Part shown: piece by piece, positions 38,501 through 64,000 of the stretch
Layout: the number at the start of each line of letters is the position of its first letter
How positions within the stretch are numbered: position 1 is the stretch's first letter
Assembly (NCBI GenBank): GCA_012295275.1
Contig: CM022679.1
Location: forward strand, 2,150,116 to 2,214,115
DNA from: Chrysomallon squamiferum
Lineage: Eukaryota > Mollusca > Gastropoda > Neomphalida > Peltospiridae
Length of the DNA stretch: 64,000 bases
Reading direction: 5' to 3'
Notes under the pieces: generated by a model
The model's input: only the letters and a program-made list of their open reading frames with translations
The model's database searches: none
Told to the model about the DNA's origin: nothing
Translations under genes and position numbers: made by a program

Positions 38501-41500
38501 GTAGAATTGTAAATATGTCCTGACTAACAACAACACTGTCAGCCTCCAGTACATCAAGAACAGCATCAACACACACCAGTAACTGCTGATGTACATCAAT
38601 CTGGAAATTAATTTAAAAATTGATTTATGAATTTATACATACAGGTTCAGATTCTTTTAATTCAGTTCCATTCTGCTGCAACATAATGATGCACATAAAA
38701 AATAAAAAAGATATGCTAAAGAATAACTTTTTTAAATACCTTCAGAGATAAAAGGTTAATGTTAAATAAAAGAATGAATCTATGATACCACAACATATTT
38801 TTACTACTAATTCTTATTAGGAGTCGCTTATGTGATGTTTATATCAGAGTTAAAAAAAAAACCCTGCTTAATCAGAAAGTAGATGTAAAACTTTGCTATT
38901 TTTGCCTCCACATAAACAAGAAAGGTTAAGAGTGAACATGAACGTAATATATAACTTGATTCACAACAATTAAATATTTAAGTGAATTACCTGAACACTC
39001 TGACAAATTTCTGGAGATGCTATGACGTCACAGATTTGACTGACGTAGTCTTTCAAGGTGTGTCTTTCAGATCCTCGTATTACGCTGGCCAAAACCATCA
39101 GCGAGCCTGATGTTTGTGTCTGCCTCACATTTGTCAACAGCAGCTTACACCACACTTCTGCTTTCACAAAGTAACCTACAAGTTCAGCAGCACGACGGAC
39201 CTAGAACAAAATGTTTTTATCAGTTCATTTGACACTAACTTTTAGTTATTTAGTTAATTATTAATTTATTACTATCCTAAAATTATTACAATTTATTAAC
39301 TATTATTATATCATTATTTATTATTTATTCATGATCACAGTCTTATTTTTTATTGTTATTATTGTTATTTATATATTAATTTATAATCAGCCTAATATTA
39401 CTATTTATTCATTATTATTGTTGTTACTGGTTTATTTATTATTATTTAATTTTCCTATTCATTTATTGTTTTTTATTTCTGGAATGTTTTAATTAACTTC
39501 TTTAGTGATTGTAATTTTGTAGTCATTTCTACAGCAGTCACAATTTGATACAGTAACAGATTCAGTTACTTATAACTGAATTGCTGGTACTGTATCAACT
39601 TTTCATCAGCCCAGCACAAATTTCTGCACTTAAATAGCAATACAAACAGATTACTTACTGCTTAAATTTACTTAATTATTACAATAATAAAATAATAAAT
39701 ACATGCCAAATTAACAACATTTCTAAAAATTTGACTCGTACATCATTAACCACTCGCTTATCTTCATCCATGCAGGCCTTGTACATACTCGACGTCAGCT
39801 TCTCCATGTGTTGTGTGGTGTAGTCCTCAGCATTCAGAAGCAGCGTGTACAACAGCGAGGCAGACTTGACTCGTGTCTCCACCACCCAGTCATTGATATC
39901 CTTCAGCAGTCCAGGCAAAATCTTTGACAAGTGTCGCATCACCAATGTACGACATCCAAGATTTGGTCGTTCAACTGACAAATTATTTAAGTTTGTGTGA
40001 AGATACAAATTTAATTTGTATGATTAACCAGCATTATAATCAAACAGATCATATTATTGTTTTACTTTATTATCAGCACAGATTTCTACTGATAAACAAA
40101 TAAAACAATAATTTCTAAATATACAGTCTGTATTTAGGCAGTATGTTTTTATCACCACATGTATATATCAAGCTATTAAGATATTACCAGTCAGAACGAT
40201 TTAAAATTCAATATAAATGTAATCTCTCTCTCTCTCTCTTTCTATGTATTTATATATATATATACACACACACACACACATATTTAAATGATATAAGATA
40301 AAAAGTAAAATGCAGACAAACCATTTGGAGGATAATGAGTTGGATCTGCAGCAGCAAAATCCATTTTGTCTTTCAAGTCACTTTCATTTTCACCTTCATA
40401 TTTTATTCCTGAAAAAAAAAAAAGACACTGTTAGTTTTTCTTCTCCAGTTTAGTCATTTACTGTAAAACTCTTGTAAGTATTAGATGAAGTAAAATGTAA
40501 AAACAAAAAACTTAAATCTTTTGCAAACTAAATATTTGAAAATGGGGTTTATTTCAAAAGAAATAACAATATTAATACTACATACATATATACAAACACA
40601 CACACACACAAAATATGCACTACATAATCCATAAAGAATAAAATATACTTTAATGATACATACATACATGATTTTTATCTTGCACTATCTCATACACACA
40701 CAAATACCTACATGCCCATGCACACACACACACATACATACAAACATATACATATATTTATATTTCACAAACATGCATAAAGACACATAACACACACAAA
40801 GAGACATACTCATACATACAAACTAACACACCTATATCATGCCAGAGACTGTCAGCTAAGTCACATATTTCTGGCTGTTCGTCTGTTATGCTGGTGAGAA
40901 GAAGAGGAATCAGCTTGTGATGAAATGAGTATCTGTCAGGCAGGTCAAGCAACCAGTTTCCAACTACTTTAGTGACAGCTTTCCTCACCAGTGGTGTCTT
41001 GTCGAACAGTCGCTGAGCTAAATGTGACACAACATCATCTACAAACTTCCCATTGCCATACTGCAGCACGTCACCTGTGGCAAAATAAAAGAATCAAATT
41101 TAATACAATTTTCATTCAAACAGTGCCAGCGTTATCAGTTTACATTAAAACATATGACATGCAGATATGTGTGTCTGTTTGTGTGTGTGTATGATTTCAT
41201 AATTCATCTTGCCAAAATTACAACATTACAGATTTTAGATAACAAATAATATATATATATTTTTTTTGATAATAGTCCTTTCAGCACTGTTAGATATAAA
41301 TACGTTAATAATAAAATATCAATAATTATTGTGTGTATATGTGTATGTATGTGTGTGTGAATAAAAGAACTACTGGCCACTTTATATAACTTAGCTATTA
41401 ACAGAGAAATATAAATAAATAAAATATACACGTACCAAGCGTCTCAATAACCAGTGATCGAACTTTAGAATGTTGATGAGTAATGGTCATTAATAAAGGT

Positions 41501-42066
41501 TTTATAAGTGATTCTGTATGTGGATGGAAATATTCAGGCACAGTTTTCACCATAAGAGAACAACAGTGGCAACTTTGCTTTTTCACCTCTGGGTAAGGAT
41601 CAATTAACGTTCTTTGAAGTATTTTAATTATATCTTCCAAATACAAAGCAAGTTTCTTTCCAGAAAATTCCATTATTTGATAAAGTAAATTCACACTTGA
41701 TAATCGTACTTCTTCAGATGTCTCGATTATTTCTTGCTGCCCAAGCCGTTGTGACAGAACTGGTATTATATATGGCAGATGTTCGTCTGGTTTCTGAACC
41801 TCTTTTAAAAAATCGGATATCATGGAAACGGACAACTCTCTGCATTTTTCGACCGGATCGGATAAAACTTTTAGGAGCGGTTTCAAAATTTCAGAAAACA
41901 CGATTTTTAAACCTTCTTGATCTAGTGGAGGATTCTTGGCAATTGTTTCATTTCGAAGATATTCTATAGCTTTTTTTCTTACATTTCGGTTATCATCAGT
42001 TAAACAATTCAAATGTCTTGCAATGCCTTGCAAAACCGCATTGGAATTTTGGTCAACAGTCGCCAT
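35486..42066 (-). CDS. DNAAF5: Dynein axonemal assembly factor 5 (HEATR2)
   Basis: HEAT-repeat protein needed in the cytoplasm to preassemble axonemal dynein arms; loss causes primary ciliary dyskinesia in humans. Ten exons in order: 41436-42066, 40832-41074, 40322-40408, 39742-39974, 38991-39200, 38457-38600, 37948-38116, 37118-37416, 36314-36665, 35486-35616. They encode 832 residues (human about 855). Conserved blocks include [110 protein letters not shown] and [18 protein letters not shown]. Phases close throughout; the exon 8 donor is GTTCAG, weaker than the others. ATG at 42066 begins MATVDQ and has no upstream in-frame alternative visible. An axonemal role implies an animal with motile cilia or flagella. 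Confidence 0.96.
38343..38500. repeat. Duplicated 5' splice site of DNAAF5 exon 6
   Basis: The block acactaaaa ... atatctga ... agtttaaa ... tacctcatctttaa occurs twice, 64 bp apart measured at acctcatctttaa (38391 and 38455). The right copy carries the true donor (exon end 38457) and the left copy an intact GT donor look-alike at 38392. Confidence 0.85.
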
Positions 42067-42612
42067 CTTGTTTATCACGACAACGAGAAAGAACAAAATT
42101 TCCTTCCTTCCCAACAAGAAAGGAATTTATTCATAATAGAGTTATTTCCCCATACTGCGATCACGTTCCAGGAAACGTTTGGATGCGTGTGTTTCTGTAG
42201 TGATTTCTACCTTTCTGACTGTATTAATAATAATAATAATAATAATATGCTATTTATTCTTTTGATATGGATGATGTAGTGCAGATTACGTGTGTGTGTG
42301 TGAACGTTTTTAAAAAAGAGAAAAAAATGGAATCTCCAGAAACGCCATTGTTGGTATATTAATAGTAAAATAATGATCGTGCAGTAAATAACTATACAAT
42401 GGTCTGAGTTTGTCTCTACAAGTTAGTCAGAGAGTTAGCAAGAATATGGGAATACTAATAGGAAATTTAATATTTATGTTGGCGGAATGAAGTTTATTAT
42501 TATATTTTATACTAAGACATTATTTATTTATTTCTTCTTCATGGTCTTATAATAATAATAATAATAAATAACATTTCTGTAAATGGTATTTATTAAACTG
42601 TGGACAGTTTCT
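42067..42612. promoter_or_regulatory. DNAAF5 upstream region
   Basis: 546 bp between the DNAAF5 start and the 3' end of the upstream protease gene on the same strand. It holds the near-palindrome gttccaggaaac at 42165-42176, about 100 bp before the ATG. That resembles an RFX X-box half-pair but is one base short of consensus. An (AAT)n run lies near 42225-42246. The minus-strand AATAAA of the protease gene is at 42589-42594. Confidence 0.4.
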
Positions 42613-43469
42613 CTAACAGAACCCCGAGCAATACGGTTCCTTCAGCTTCGCTATTTCTCGTCGTATCCAGTAGTAGTATTTAGCTATGTCACTGTACACG
42701 CCCGGGAAGTTGGCTTCTGCGCAGCCGTAACCCCAGCTAGTGATACCTGCAGAAGAAATAACATGTAATGTAGAAAATACTATTAATAAAAAATAAATAA
42801 TAATAACAATAATTAAATAAATAAAAAATGAAATACGAATTTCGGTATCCCTTATCTGAAACGCTCCCAAATCCGATTTTTTTCCCGTTGGGCCGAAATA
42901 ATGAGATCTTACAGTTCTCGGATTGTTATGCATGCACAAACTGTATTTTATGCACAAAATTATTAAAAATGTTACATCAAAAAATCCTGCAGACTATTTG
43001 TTTAAGTTGTATTTGAAATATAAATCGAATTCGTATTAAAATGTTATACATAAATCTTACAGATCGGATACGGGATTTTCAACCCAGTAACAGATATATG
43101 TCATAACTAATATAAATAAATCTGATATTAAAAAAAACAAAAACAAACAGCAACAACAACAACAACAAAAAACAAAAAGAAACAAACAAAAAACAAACAA
43201 CAAACGAAACAACGTCAGCAACAAAACAAAGCAAAATGAACACACACACAATTAAAAGCTAACTAACTAACTAAATACCTCAGCCATTTCCAGTATGTTT
43301 ATCTACATACCTTGAACATACCAAGTATTGCTGATGTTGCATACAAATGGACTACCACTATCACCCTGCCAAAAAAGAAACAAAACAAAACAAAAAAACC
43401 GATTAATATTAATCTTTAATAATTATATTACATCTAGCCGTCTAACTATCCACATATATGTGACATACC

Positions 43470-43540
<71 letters not shown>

Positions 43541-43844
43541 ACATATTATTGTCTTACTTGACATGAATCTTTGCCGCCATTTAAAGCTCCCGCGCAGAAA
43601 GTTGTTTCTGGATGAAATTCATTGCCATATCTCTTGGGGTTAGAACAGTAAGTGTTGTTCATTATGTTAATGTACACTTGATTTAGTACGTTATCTCGTG
43701 CTGTCCCTGCAAATAAACAAACACAAATTTATATATATATATAATTTTTGTTTGTTTATATATACATATTGAGTATATGCGTGTAGGTATTTAATAATGA
43801 TATATGTATATGCACGCATTTGTGTGAGAGGAACTATATGTGTA

Positions 43845-43892
<48 letters not shown>

Positions 43893-46098
43893 TCTTGAAA
43901 TAAGGAACATTCATTACTCGTCTGTCGGAATGCAGTAAATATTTAGAATTCGAATATTCGTGCATTCTGAAACTCAAGCTGTCTTTCCCGACCCCCGTAC
44001 CCCATCTCGTTAAAGTTTGACTGTAAATAACCAACTATATATCAAAATGAGAACGAGGAGGAATTATAAGAGACGAAAGAAGAGACAGAAGAAATACTAC
44101 AAAAGGAGGAGATTAGGAAATTACAGAAGAACGGTAAAATGAGAATTATTCTTGGAGAAGGGATATAGAAATTGTAAGAGGAGTTATCGTTCGTGATTAA
44201 TTAGGAAATGAGAGAAAAAAATTAGAACCTTGAGTATCCCCCCATCCTGCTATGAGACATGTTTTTCCAGCCGCCACGTTTCTGGTGTATTTTGGGAGAC
44301 AGACGGGGGAAATGTAGCTGGAGAACCGGACTGGATAGGGGAGGACAACCAAGGCCACGTCGTTGATGAGCGACTTGCTGTCGTACGTCTCGTGTATAAT
44401 TATTCTACGTATAGAGAAATCTCTTTGCTGGACATCGTAGCGGTCAAGGTGGTGTTTGCCGAGCAAAACTCTCCACGGACGAAGATCCCGGCTACTGAAA
44501 CAGCACATAAAATAAACTTTTTCTAAGATATATTTATATATATAGACAGACAGGTAAATAGATAGATAGGTAGAGATATGTGTGCGTCTGAGTGATGTAT
44601 GTACACGAATGGGTGCTTTTCTAGAGGTCAAAATACATGTATTATATAATATATGTAACTATATTCTACGTGTATTATATATGCAACAATATTATATGTG
44701 TATTATACTTTTAACTATATTATACATATGTAATACATGTAACTATATTATGCGTGTACTATAGGTTTAACTATGTTATATATTATACATATTATATTAT
44801 ATATGTAATTATATCACACCTGTTATATATTATACGTATATTACACATGCAGCTATATAATACGTGTATTGTACATGCAGCTGTATTATGCGTGTAACTA
44901 TACATAAATTCAAATATTTTAATGTCTTACTTATCAAAGCAGTGGGCTGCAGTGAGAATGACGTAAGGATTTAGAATGGCACCGCCACACTGCGGGTAGT
45001 TTAACTGGGAAAGCAGAGCCTAAACAAACAAACAAACAAATAAACAAATAAACTAACAAATAAATAAACAAATAAACTAACAAATAAATAAATAAATAAA
45101 CAAGTAAACAAATAAACGAATGAATGAATGAATGAATAAATGCTAAATAATTTGAAAACAAAATAACTGATTTTGCTGTTATTAGTTTTAATGCTTTTTC
45201 AGATTTATCTCGTAGCTACTCTGTTTGCGTGCCTGTGTGTGCATACTATTTATTTATTTATTATACTCACCATCCATGGCAGGGAACCAATTCTAGCCTC
45301 ACCACCGCCGACAATGCGTTGTGTTGCTATGGGAATATGTGGTTTTCCACAAGTGAAAGTGGCCTTTGTAGTTTCAGCTTACAAGAAACAAATACCTTTC
45401 AAATTAATTATATTCTAAACTTAAATATACATGTATCATCCAATTAATGTTAAAACAGAGATTTTGTAATGGTTTGAATAATGTTTTTATATCCATATGA
45501 TTTAGATGTATAAATAAATAAATAAATTAATAAATATCTAGTTGCTGATTTTCTGAAGAATTCTTGCATACCTACCTACTTGCCTACATATATACAACAT
45601 CCGTACTGCATACACACGAAATATGTACATGTATTCATGGATACAAACAAATATACATACGTACATACATACATCAAAGAAACATACATATATACATACA
45701 TACACATACATACGTAGAAACATACATACATACATACGTGTGTGTGCGTGTGTACTGGTAGGAAGATAAAGGATCGACAAGAGAAACGTTTACAAAAATG
45801 TAGTAAATTCAGATACAAGCAAGCCTATGACGTAATTTAAACTTCTCTTTATCTGAAGGTCCTACTAACACACTTTTTTCAGTACAATCTTGCTGGGAAA
45901 ATTAAAACAGTCACATTTGGTATGTGCGATACTGCTGTCCTGATATGGATGTGTCACGTGATATTTACATTCTCGCTATAAAAAAAATAGCAGTAAACAA
46001 AAATACACAAAATAATTTTTTTAAACAAAAAGTAGGATGAAATACAAAAACAACTCACCCACCGCAGCAAACAGCAAGATGGTAATGGCAGATTTCAT
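42613..46098 (-). CDS. Secreted trypsin-like serine protease, copy A (S1 family)
   Basis: Seven exons: 46059-46098, 45271-45377, 44931-45019, 44229-44494, 43558-43706, 43311-43365, 42613-42746, giving 279 residues. MKSAITILLFAAVGA is a signal peptide. A short propeptide with one Cys leads to the activation site QR-IVGG, a normal Arg P1. The catalytic triad is complete: His in ILTAAHCF, Asp in LINDVALVV, Ser in GDSGSP. Asp at chymotrypsin position 189 (KDSCQGDSG) and Gly at 216 and 226 (SWGYG, PGVY) predict cleavage after Arg or Lys. All five chymotrypsin-type Cys pairs are present, and the C-terminus adds YCSGFC. It is divergent from copy B, which has identical intron phases 1,0,2,1,0,1. Digestive or immune roles are both possible. 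No orthologue name can be assigned. Confidence 0.93.
42838..43085. mobile_element. Possible decayed mariner/Tigger-type element in protease A intron
   Basis: Ends tttcggtatcccttatctga and, in reverse complement, ttgaaaatcccgtatccgat are partly complementary around ATCCCxTATCxGA. This resembles 'cccttatccgaaa' type MITE ends. No target duplication is clear. Weak. Confidence 0.3.
43473..43539. repeat. (GA)n microsatellite 18 nt past a 5' splice site
   Basis: About 33 GA units in protease A, in the intron following the exon at 43558-43706. On the transcript this is a (CU)n tract just downstream of the donor. A separate (GT)n run lies at about 43848-43889. Confidence 0.95.
44636..44906. repeat. 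AT-rich imperfect minisatellite in protease A
   Basis: Degenerate repeats of about 45 bp built around gtaactatatta and cgtgtattat, ending about 25 bp from the exon boundary at 44931. Confidence 0.65.
45020..45130. repeat. AAAC/AAAT tetranucleotide repeat forming a 3' splice site
   Basis: The repeat begins directly at the acceptor of the exon 44931-45019. On the minus strand (TTTG)n/(TTTA)n supplies the polypyrimidine tract and reads straight into TTTAG. Confidence 0.85.
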
Positions 46099-51129
<5,031 letters not shown>

Positions 51130-51130
<1 letters not shown>

Positions 51131-51162
51131 ATAAATATATTTCACCTGTATATTACAATAAA
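51130..51162 (+). terminator. Poly(A) signals of protease B
   Basis: AATAAA overlaps the stop codon (51130-51135), and a second AATAAA lies at 51157-51162. The second is better placed for cleavage. Confidence 0.55.
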
Positions 51163-52606
51163 AACATTGAAATTCCGTCATTTGTTTGTTCTACTATTTC
51201 CATAGTTAAAGCTGTTCTATATTAGGTGAGCAGTTTGAATACAGACATTGGGATTTAGGGTGATTGGCGACCTCTCGCCGCGTGCCTCGACCGTTTTGTT
51301 GTATATAATATCCCTTGCTGCTAATTTCCCACCATTTGATAGCGACAGATTTCCTCTCATCAACATGATGAATCAGCTGTGTATTAAAATCTGTTGCTCG
51401 TTTTGTTAAATAACTTCATGTCGCGGCATAGTGGTTTCGAAAGTGTGTTGTTTGAACACTGAATATGATGGCTTCATTTGCATACGCCATAAAACCTGTT
51501 TTTGATCTCGATGATTTACGGAAATCTTTAATTAAAATAGATGAACGACCGCTTTCGAAGAAAATTAATCTTGCCATGTTTACCAAACGAAGTTTACCGT
51601 CGACATATTGCATCTTCTTTTGCATAACCACAAACAAACCTCTTTATAAAATCCGCCTGCAAAGTGTATACCGCCATCTCCGTTAATCATCCAAAAATGC
51701 ATGAGTACAGACAATTTGTATGTATCAAAATTTACACTGATTTACCAGCTCCGCATTCCGCCATTCGCAAAAATGTCGGGCAACATACTCTAAAGGAAAC
51801 GAAGAGTAATATTACGCGATAAACCAACATCCGCCGATTATAGCCATTATAATCAAAGTTACATATATCTTCATTTTCGTCGTATTTCAGTGAATTAAAA
51901 TTAAATTTTTATGTAGTTATTTTCAAAAACTTCGGAGGACATGAACTTAGAATAGAAGAACAAAAAATGTTTTAGACCGGTTACACTGATAATGTGATAT
52001 TATCAGGTCATGGCATATCTGACCACGTTTTGATACTCGTACATTGCAAAATGTCCTTTTGTTTGACGTGCGATGATTCGAGACATGTCCGCTTCATTTC
52101 ACAAGAAAAACTATTAAGTAATTCAAAATAAAAGTTTATATTCTTTCTATCGATTTTATTATTTTGAAACATTAAGATCTTCCCATAAAAAAAAAAAAAA
52201 AAAAAAAAAAAATAATAATAATAAAATAATAAAACAACATATACTTTTGTAACTTTATAAATTAAAAAAATGTTACATAAATCTTATCTCTGCCCTTTTC
52301 TTGTGTTTTATCTTGCAAATCGGCCCATGACCTGATATTACCAACTTAAAAACAAACATGCAATTAGTTCTTGGGGAAAAAGCAAATTACAAGAATACAG
52401 GTGATGTTAATGGTTCATCTATTAGTATTTTGTTTTCTTCTTAAATTTGTTAACAATAATACTTGCCAGCTTATTGAACAATCAAAACAAAGAGGTCAGT
52501 ATCACTATATTTTATTATTCTCTAAGACATCAGGACAAGCAATTTGGAATTTTGGATCAAGTAGTGTGACTTTGTGCATTTAGCAATTCATAATCTCAAC
52601 ATATAA

Positions 52607-52645
<39 letters not shown>

Positions 52646-53813
52646 AATCAGTTCATGCAACTTCACATTATAGGCATAAAATTTTGTATAAAATTAGTTT
52701 TAGTTTTTATACTGTGTTTCTGAACACAGGATAATTCTAATTTGATACAAAAATAAATGTGGAAAATAAATATTTGAAAATTTGTAACTTACTTTGTTTA
52801 TGCTATTGATATCAAAGGACATAAATAAAAGATATAATAATAACATCATTATCATCATCATCAAAATTAGTTACTTAAAAAAGCAACAACAAAAACCCCC
52901 TCCAAAAAACAATTTAAAAAAAAACAACAATAATAATATAATAATAAAAAAAATAAAATAAACCATGCCCAATAACTGTAAAATGTTCAAACAAGAAAAA
53001 GTTGAGTATAAAAATAAAATAAAACAAAATATATATAAAATAACAAAATGAAATGTCTAAAAATAAAATAAAATAATTGTAAAATCTTTTACAGAGATAA
53101 AAATAATTAAGTACAATCTACTCAAATATTTTTGATCAAACAAACACTAAACAAGAATCACAGAGACCATTTTTATTTTAATAACACTTAAAGAGAAATT
53201 TAAAAACATATTTATACAATATTCTGAATATTCTTAAAATATTTCTACAACATATAAAACATTTTGATTGGGTACATGAATTTATAACACATTTTACAGT
53301 ATATTGAATACATGATTTTATGAAACATTTGGTTATAAAATGATAAACGTTAATACAGAAAATTGGCATTTCAAAGATTTTCTTAAATAGTATAAACATA
53401 AAACAGATGTCTCTGAATGGCCTTAAGCATACTCATAATAAAGATTTAAAAACCTTATTTCACAAATATCCATAAAAATATATTAATAATAAAATATATA
53501 TTACACATATGAATATATATTTGTTTTAATATATATATAAAATAAAAACTATTCAGAAACTTTTTAAATTATCTAAAAAGAGCAAATAAAATAAAACATT
53601 TACATTTCATTAATATAAAATGAATCTAACAAAATTTCAGTCATTAAGTTTTACATTAAAGCTGAAATGAACACAGTCAGAAAATACACAGTGAATGAAA
53701 AGTAATCCACTGAGATAGCCTAAATGTTTAATATAAGCTGTAAAGCTAATCTGTAGTTATCTGTCTATCTAAAACATTTCTCTCACATTTCTCTCACATT
53801 CAACTGTTACACA
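51163..53813. other. Spacer between protease B and VWA3A
   Basis: No recognised exon. About 51230-51860 is visibly less AT-rich and holds more CG dinucleotides than its surroundings, with an unrecognised 73-codon open frame at 51465-51686 (plus) that I do not call a gene. A poly(A) tract is at 52187-52211 and an (AAAT)n run near 52606-52647. 52800-53800 is very AT-rich and may include the VWA3A 3' UTR. Confidence 0.5.
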
Positions 53814-63490
<9,677 letters not shown>

Positions 63491-64000
63491 CTGAGAAAAC
63501 AAATGTTCTGTGAACTAACTGACTGCTGAACATCTTGATTATTATTCTATTACTATACCAAACAGTTGAAATAACCAAATCACAAATATTACATCAAATA
63601 TTAAAGAAAAAAACAAATCACAATTATTACGTTGAAAGATTAAAATACCACAAATTACAAATATTATACTGAAAGATTAACACTCACAACTGTTATACTG
63701 AAAAATTAAAATACTTAAATCATAATAATTAAGATGATTTTTAAAAATCTATAAAAATGTTCTAATCTGAAACATATTTTTTTTACTCGGGTGTTACGTT
63801 TATGATTTTGAGGTATCAAGTTTTTATAAATTTCAAATATGTTTTTGACTGACACTCGTAAATAAAACATTTGTTTTAGGTGTACACAAAATCTTATTCT
63901 GTGTTCCAGTTAATTATCCATAAAATAGTTAAATAAAGTAAGAAACATTGCATGTTATTGCAAAATACTTCAGAATTCAAGGAGTGAAAAATAAAATAAT
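63491..64000. other. Intron sequence of VWA3A at the right edge
   Basis: AT-rich, with no exon that joins the phase-0 acceptor at 63491. A loose repeat of aaatattac/atcaaatatta is visible near 63580-63720. Confidence 0.5.

Noticed and set aside
38348-38599. 83-codon frame across DNAAF5 exon 6
   Set aside because: Out of the DNAAF5 frame; the correct frame of the same exon matches DNAAF5 and joins both neighbours in phase.

Overview
This is a eukaryotic, metazoan genomic window. It is visibly AT-rich, its genes are split into many short exons with GT-AG introns, and it is dense in GA, CA, AAT and tetranucleotide microsatellites. Gene content (UBE2O, EMRE, eIF3L, a CARHSP1-type cold-shock protein, DNAAF5, trypsins, VWA3A) implies a ciliated invertebrate. 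A lophotrochozoan, perhaps a mollusc, is my best guess, from repeat style and gene similarity only. Exon boundaries were read by hand from splice sites, and intron phases close without breaks in every gene.

Layout. 113-10066 (-): 14 exons of UBE2O, whose catalytic UBC end lies off the left edge. 10741-11022 (+): single-exon EMRE (SMDT1), head to head with UBE2O. 13562-23343 (+): complete EIF3L, 19 exons, carrying a Tigger-like and a hAT-like element in introns. 23344-30572: repeat-rich spacer. 30573-32706 (-): CARHSP1/CSDC2-type cold-shock protein, with a non-coding 5' exon near 33.4 kb. 35486-42066 (-): complete DNAAF5 (HEATR2), 10 exons. 42613-46098 (-) and 47187-51130 (+): two divergent trypsin-like serine protease genes with identical intron phases, an evident duplicated pair. 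51131-53813: spacer. 53814-63490 (-): 18 exons of VWA3A, 5' end off the right edge.

Functionally the window is a mosaic of housekeeping genes (ubiquitin conjugation, mitochondrial calcium uptake, translation initiation), an mRNA-binding cold-shock protein and two cilia-associated genes (DNAAF5, VWA3A) that flank the secreted protease pair. There is no operon-like organisation.

The most unusual structural theme is local tandem duplication that copies exon ends: a UBE2O 3' splice site (five copies), an EIF3L 5' splice site, a DNAAF5 5' splice site, the DNAAF5 stop-codon region, and a VWA3A intron made almost entirely of a 65-bp repeat. At the protein level, UBE2O carries five spaced VKxE sumoylation-type motifs, and one trypsin has Tyr instead of Arg/Lys before its IVGG activation site. 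I did not find a clearly novel multi-gene system.
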